Assembly: GCA_021776525.1 (NCBI GenBank)
Contig: JAJFFT010000001.1
Span: 1 to 64,000 of the forward strand
From: Robiginitomaculum sp.
GTDB taxonomy: Bacteria; Pseudomonadota; Alphaproteobacteria; Caulobacterales; Maricaulaceae
Direction: 5' to 3'
Length of the DNA: 64,000 bases
The notes below the pieces were generated by a model that did not search any database, had not been told where the DNA came from, and saw only the letters and a list, made by a program, of their open reading frames with translations. Numbering within the stretch: position 1 is the stretch's first letter; each line of letters begins with the position of its first letter. The translations under genes and the position numbers were made by a program. Positions 61,993 to 64,000 of this stretch are shown here, piece after piece.

Positions 61993-62972
61993 CCCCCGCA
62001 TTTGCCAAACAGAATATCGACCTTGCCCAGCCCCGTCTGGGGTCCAAAGTGACCTATGCCACGGATGATTTCTTTGCCGACAAGGCCCGTTTGATCAGTC
62101 CCGAAGCGCCAGTGTTCATCGAGGGCAAATACGATGATAATGGCAAATGGATGGATGGATGGGAAAGTCGGCGCAAGCGCGTGCCCGGCCATGATTATTG
62201 CATTATCCGTCTTGGTCGTCCGGGTGTAATCAGCGGCGTTTTAATCGATACCGCGCATTTTACAGGCAATTACCCACCCTTTGCGGCACTGGAAGCCTGC
62301 GCCTCGGATGCGGACATTCCGGGCGAGGATGACTGGCGCGAGCTGGTGCCAAAAATGGCATTAGACGGCGATTCGCAACGCTATGTGGCCGTAAAAGACG
62401 CAAGCATTTTCACCCATGTGCGCTTGCATATCTATCCCGATGGCGGGGTGGCGCGTCTGCGCATTTATGGCACCATTCACAAGGATTGGTCCAAGGTTTC
62501 GGGCGATACCCTGATCAATCTGGCCGCATTGGAAGAGGGGGCGCGGCCCCTTGGCTGTAATGATCAACATTTTGGCACGCCGGAAAATATGCTGGCGCCG
62601 ACCAAGGGCATCAACATGGGCGATGGCTGGGAAACCCGGCGACGGCGCGAGCCGGGCCATGACTGGGCGGTAATCGCTTTGGCCCATCCGGGTGTGATCG
62701 AAAAGGCGGTGATCGACACCGCGTTTTTTAAGGGCAATTACCCGGACCGGGCGTTTTTACAGGCCGCCCTGATTACCAGCAAAACCGATGCAGAAATTTT
62801 GGCCGAAGCCAAAAATTGGAAGGTTTTGCTTTCTGAGCAAAAGCTCTCCGCCGATACGGTGCATGAATTTGACGATGCGCTAAGCGCGCTGGGTCCGGTT
62901 AGTCATGTGCGCCTGAACATCATTCCCGATGGCGGGATCAGCCGCCTGCGCCTTTGGGGCAAACCGGCATAA
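61989..62972 (+). CDS. alc: Allantoicase
   Basis: A 327-residue allantoicase, which hydrolyses allantoate to ureidoglycolate and urea. It is a tandem duplication of two jelly-roll halves: MDGWESRRKRVPGHDYCIIRL in the first half and GDGWETRRRREPGHDWAVIAL in the second, and each half ends with a VRLNIIPDGGISRLRLWG-type block. Product passes to AllA encoded on the other strand. Together with the neighbours the route from guanine to glyoxylate is complete. Confidence 0.94.
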   Translation: MTPAFAKQNIDLAQPRLGSKVTYATDDFFADKARLISPEAPVFIEGKYDDNGKWMDGWESRRKRVPGHDYCIIRLGRPGVISGVLIDTAHFTGNYPPFAALEACASDADIPGEDDWRELVPKMALDGDSQRYVAVKDASIFTHVRLHIYPDGGVARLRIYGTIHKDWSKVSGDTLINLAALEEGARPLGCNDQHFGTPENMLAPTKGINMGDGWETRRRREPGHDWAVIALAHPGVIEKAVIDTAFFKGNYPDRAFLQAALITSKTDAEILAEAKNWKVLLSEQKLSADTVHEFDDALSALGPVSHVRLNIIPDGGISRLRLWGKPA

Positions 62973-63013
62973 AATCCAGATCCTTACCTTTACAAGCCAA
63001 TAAAAGAGGCGCA

Positions 63014-63070
63014 ATGCGCATTTATGTCGTTGCCGGGCCGGTGGCGGCCAAGCTTACATTTGGTGTTTGA
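63014..63070 (+). CDS. Putative 18-residue leader reading frame before the SulP gene
   Basis: The ATG at 63014 is preceded by AAGAGGCG, a better ribosome binding site than any near the SulP start. It encodes MRIYVVAGPVAAKLTFGV and stops 2 nt before the SulP ATG (TGATAATG). It could couple or regulate SulP translation. No homologue is known to me; it may be chance. Confidence 0.35.
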   Translation: MRIYVVAGPVAAKLTFGV

Positions 63071-63072
63071 TA

Positions 63073-64000
63073 ATGCGTGACGCGTTCAAGGGTTCTTTTC
63101 GTCACCTTAAGGGTGATATTTTTGGTGGTTTGACTGCTGCGGTAATTGCTTTGCCGTTGGCGCTGGCCTTTGGGGTTGCCTCTGGCCTTGGCCCCGCAGC
63201 GGGGCTTTATGGCGCCATTGCCACCGGGTTTTTTGCTGCCATCTTTGGCGGCACACCGGCGCAGGTTTCTGGCCCTACCGGTCCCATGACTGTCGTGATG
63301 GGCGCAGTGGTCGCCGCCCATGCCAGTACAATGCCCGAGGCCTTTGCCATTGTTATGCTGGGCGGGGCGTTTCAGATTCTCTTCGGCTTTGCCAAGGTCG
63401 GCCATTATGTGCGCTATACGCCATATTCGGTGGTCTCCGGCTTTATGACGGGCATTGGCCTGATTATTATTATTATGCAAATTTTGCCGTTTCTTGGCTT
63501 GCCTGCCGCTGAAGGCGGCCCGTTGGGTGCCGTGCGTGCGCTCTTGCTGATTGATCCGCAAATCATTGGTTTTAATGCGCCGGTGCTGGCCATACTTTCA
63601 CTGGTGACCATTGTGTTGTGGCCGCAAACCCTGCGCCGTTTTATACCGTCTCCATTGGCCGCTTTGCTGGTCGGGACACTGGCTGGGGTTTTTCTGCTCA
63701 AAGGCATTCCCACCATTGGGGCCATTCCTGGCGGGTTGCCTGATATTCACATCCCGGTATTTAGCTTCGGCGATTTGGGCGGCATGGTGCAGGCCGGTCT
63801 GGTGCTGGCTTTGCTTGGCTCCATCGACAGTCTGCTGACCTCGCTGGTCGCCGATTCCATTACCCGAACCGCCCATGATTCCAATCAGGAACTGATCGGT
63901 CAGGGTATCGGCAATATGGTGGCGGGCCTTATTGGCGGCTTACCCGGGGCCGGGGCGACCATGCGCACGGTGATTAATGTCCGCGCTGGGGGGCGCACGC
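63073..64000 (+). CDS. SulP family anion transporter (partial, runs off the window)
   Basis: The first 309 residues of a SulP/SLC26 permease. The frame is open from ATG 63073 to the window end. LKGDIFGGLTAAVIALPLALAFGVASG is the classic start of the family, then PAAGLYGAIATGFFAAIFGGT, VSGPTGPMTVVMG and YSVVSGFMTGIGLIIIIMQ. LGSIDSLLTSLVADSITRT and the GLIGGLPGAGATMRT block are also typical. Substrates in the family include sulfate, bicarbonate, chloride and dicarboxylates. It follows the allantoicase gene by 100 nt and may or may not belong to that operon. A STAS domain is expected after the window end. Confidence 0.88.
   Translation, partial: MRDAFKGSFRHLKGDIFGGLTAAVIALPLALAFGVASGLGPAAGLYGAIATGFFAAIFGGTPAQVSGPTGPMTVVMGAVVAAHASTMPEAFAIVMLGGAFQILFGFAKVGHYVRYTPYSVVSGFMTGIGLIIIIMQILPFLGLPAAEGGPLGAVRALLLIDPQIIGFNAPVLAILSLVTIVLWPQTLRRFIPSPLAALLVGTLAGVFLLKGIPTIGAIPGGLPDIHIPVFSFGDLGGMVQAGLVLALLGSIDSLLTSLVADSITRTAHDSNQELIGQGIGNMVAGLIGGLPGAGATMRTVINVRAGGRT

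Overview
The window is a chromosomal segment of an alphaproteobacterium with moderate GC, roughly low-to-mid 50s per cent by eye. This rests on the rRNA sequences, the greA / ELM1-family / trxB order, the zapA / 6S RNA / formyl-THF ligase order, a lipid A cluster with DUF4170 and DUF2093 genes, and a urate-to-allantoin route using the membrane cytochrome PuuD. A diheme-cytochrome / beta-helix pair of the HNE_0200 type recalls Hyphomonas-like marine lineages, but the order cannot be fixed from sequence reading alone. I see no phage, transposase or CRISPR. Small palindromic repeat families are frequent, and one copy lies inside a coding gene.

Layout. 1-760: the 3' end of a 23S rRNA, a 5S rRNA and a strong terminator. 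800-9700: small metabolic genes (VOC, GFA), a pentapeptide-repeat membrane protein flanked by repeat-rich spacers, gabD with a phosphoribosyltransferase, and the HNE_0200 / beta-helix lipoprotein pair. 9640-16800: thpR and tas, a GDSL esterase followed by three coupled genes of unknown function, and the divergent ybbA-ybbP-like ABC system. 16880-32500: an envelope supercluster. PmbA, an inositol-phosphatase-type enzyme, DUF4170, an MsbA-like exporter, a fused DUF374-WaaA protein, LpxK and an LpxL-like acyltransferase run on the minus strand. They are interrupted by a tyrosine-phosphatase-like gene, a dipeptide epimerase and a complete Mla-type lipid transport operon, and are closed by a LytM peptidase and DUF2093.

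32680-42620: housekeeping genes (ychF, carB, greA, ELM1-like, trxB) with an acetyltransferase, a desaturase and an exported methyltransferase. carB carries an in-frame palindromic repeat of about 118 bp exactly between its two synthetase halves. 43000-47000: a small accessory stretch with a TetR regulator and an aldo/keto reductase sharing an 18-bp operator, and a lipoprotein gene that looks frameshifted. 47000-52000: fthC, 6S RNA, zapA and a DUF4164 gene, divergent from gap-pgk-fba.

52550-63000: an almost gapless purine catabolic cluster. Guanine deaminase and xanthine dehydrogenase (XdhA, B, C) yield urate. PuuD, UraH and UraD take urate to S-allantoin. PuuE, allantoicase and AllA degrade it to glyoxylate and urea. 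A SulP-family anion transporter, preceded by a tiny coupled reading frame, follows and runs off the window end.
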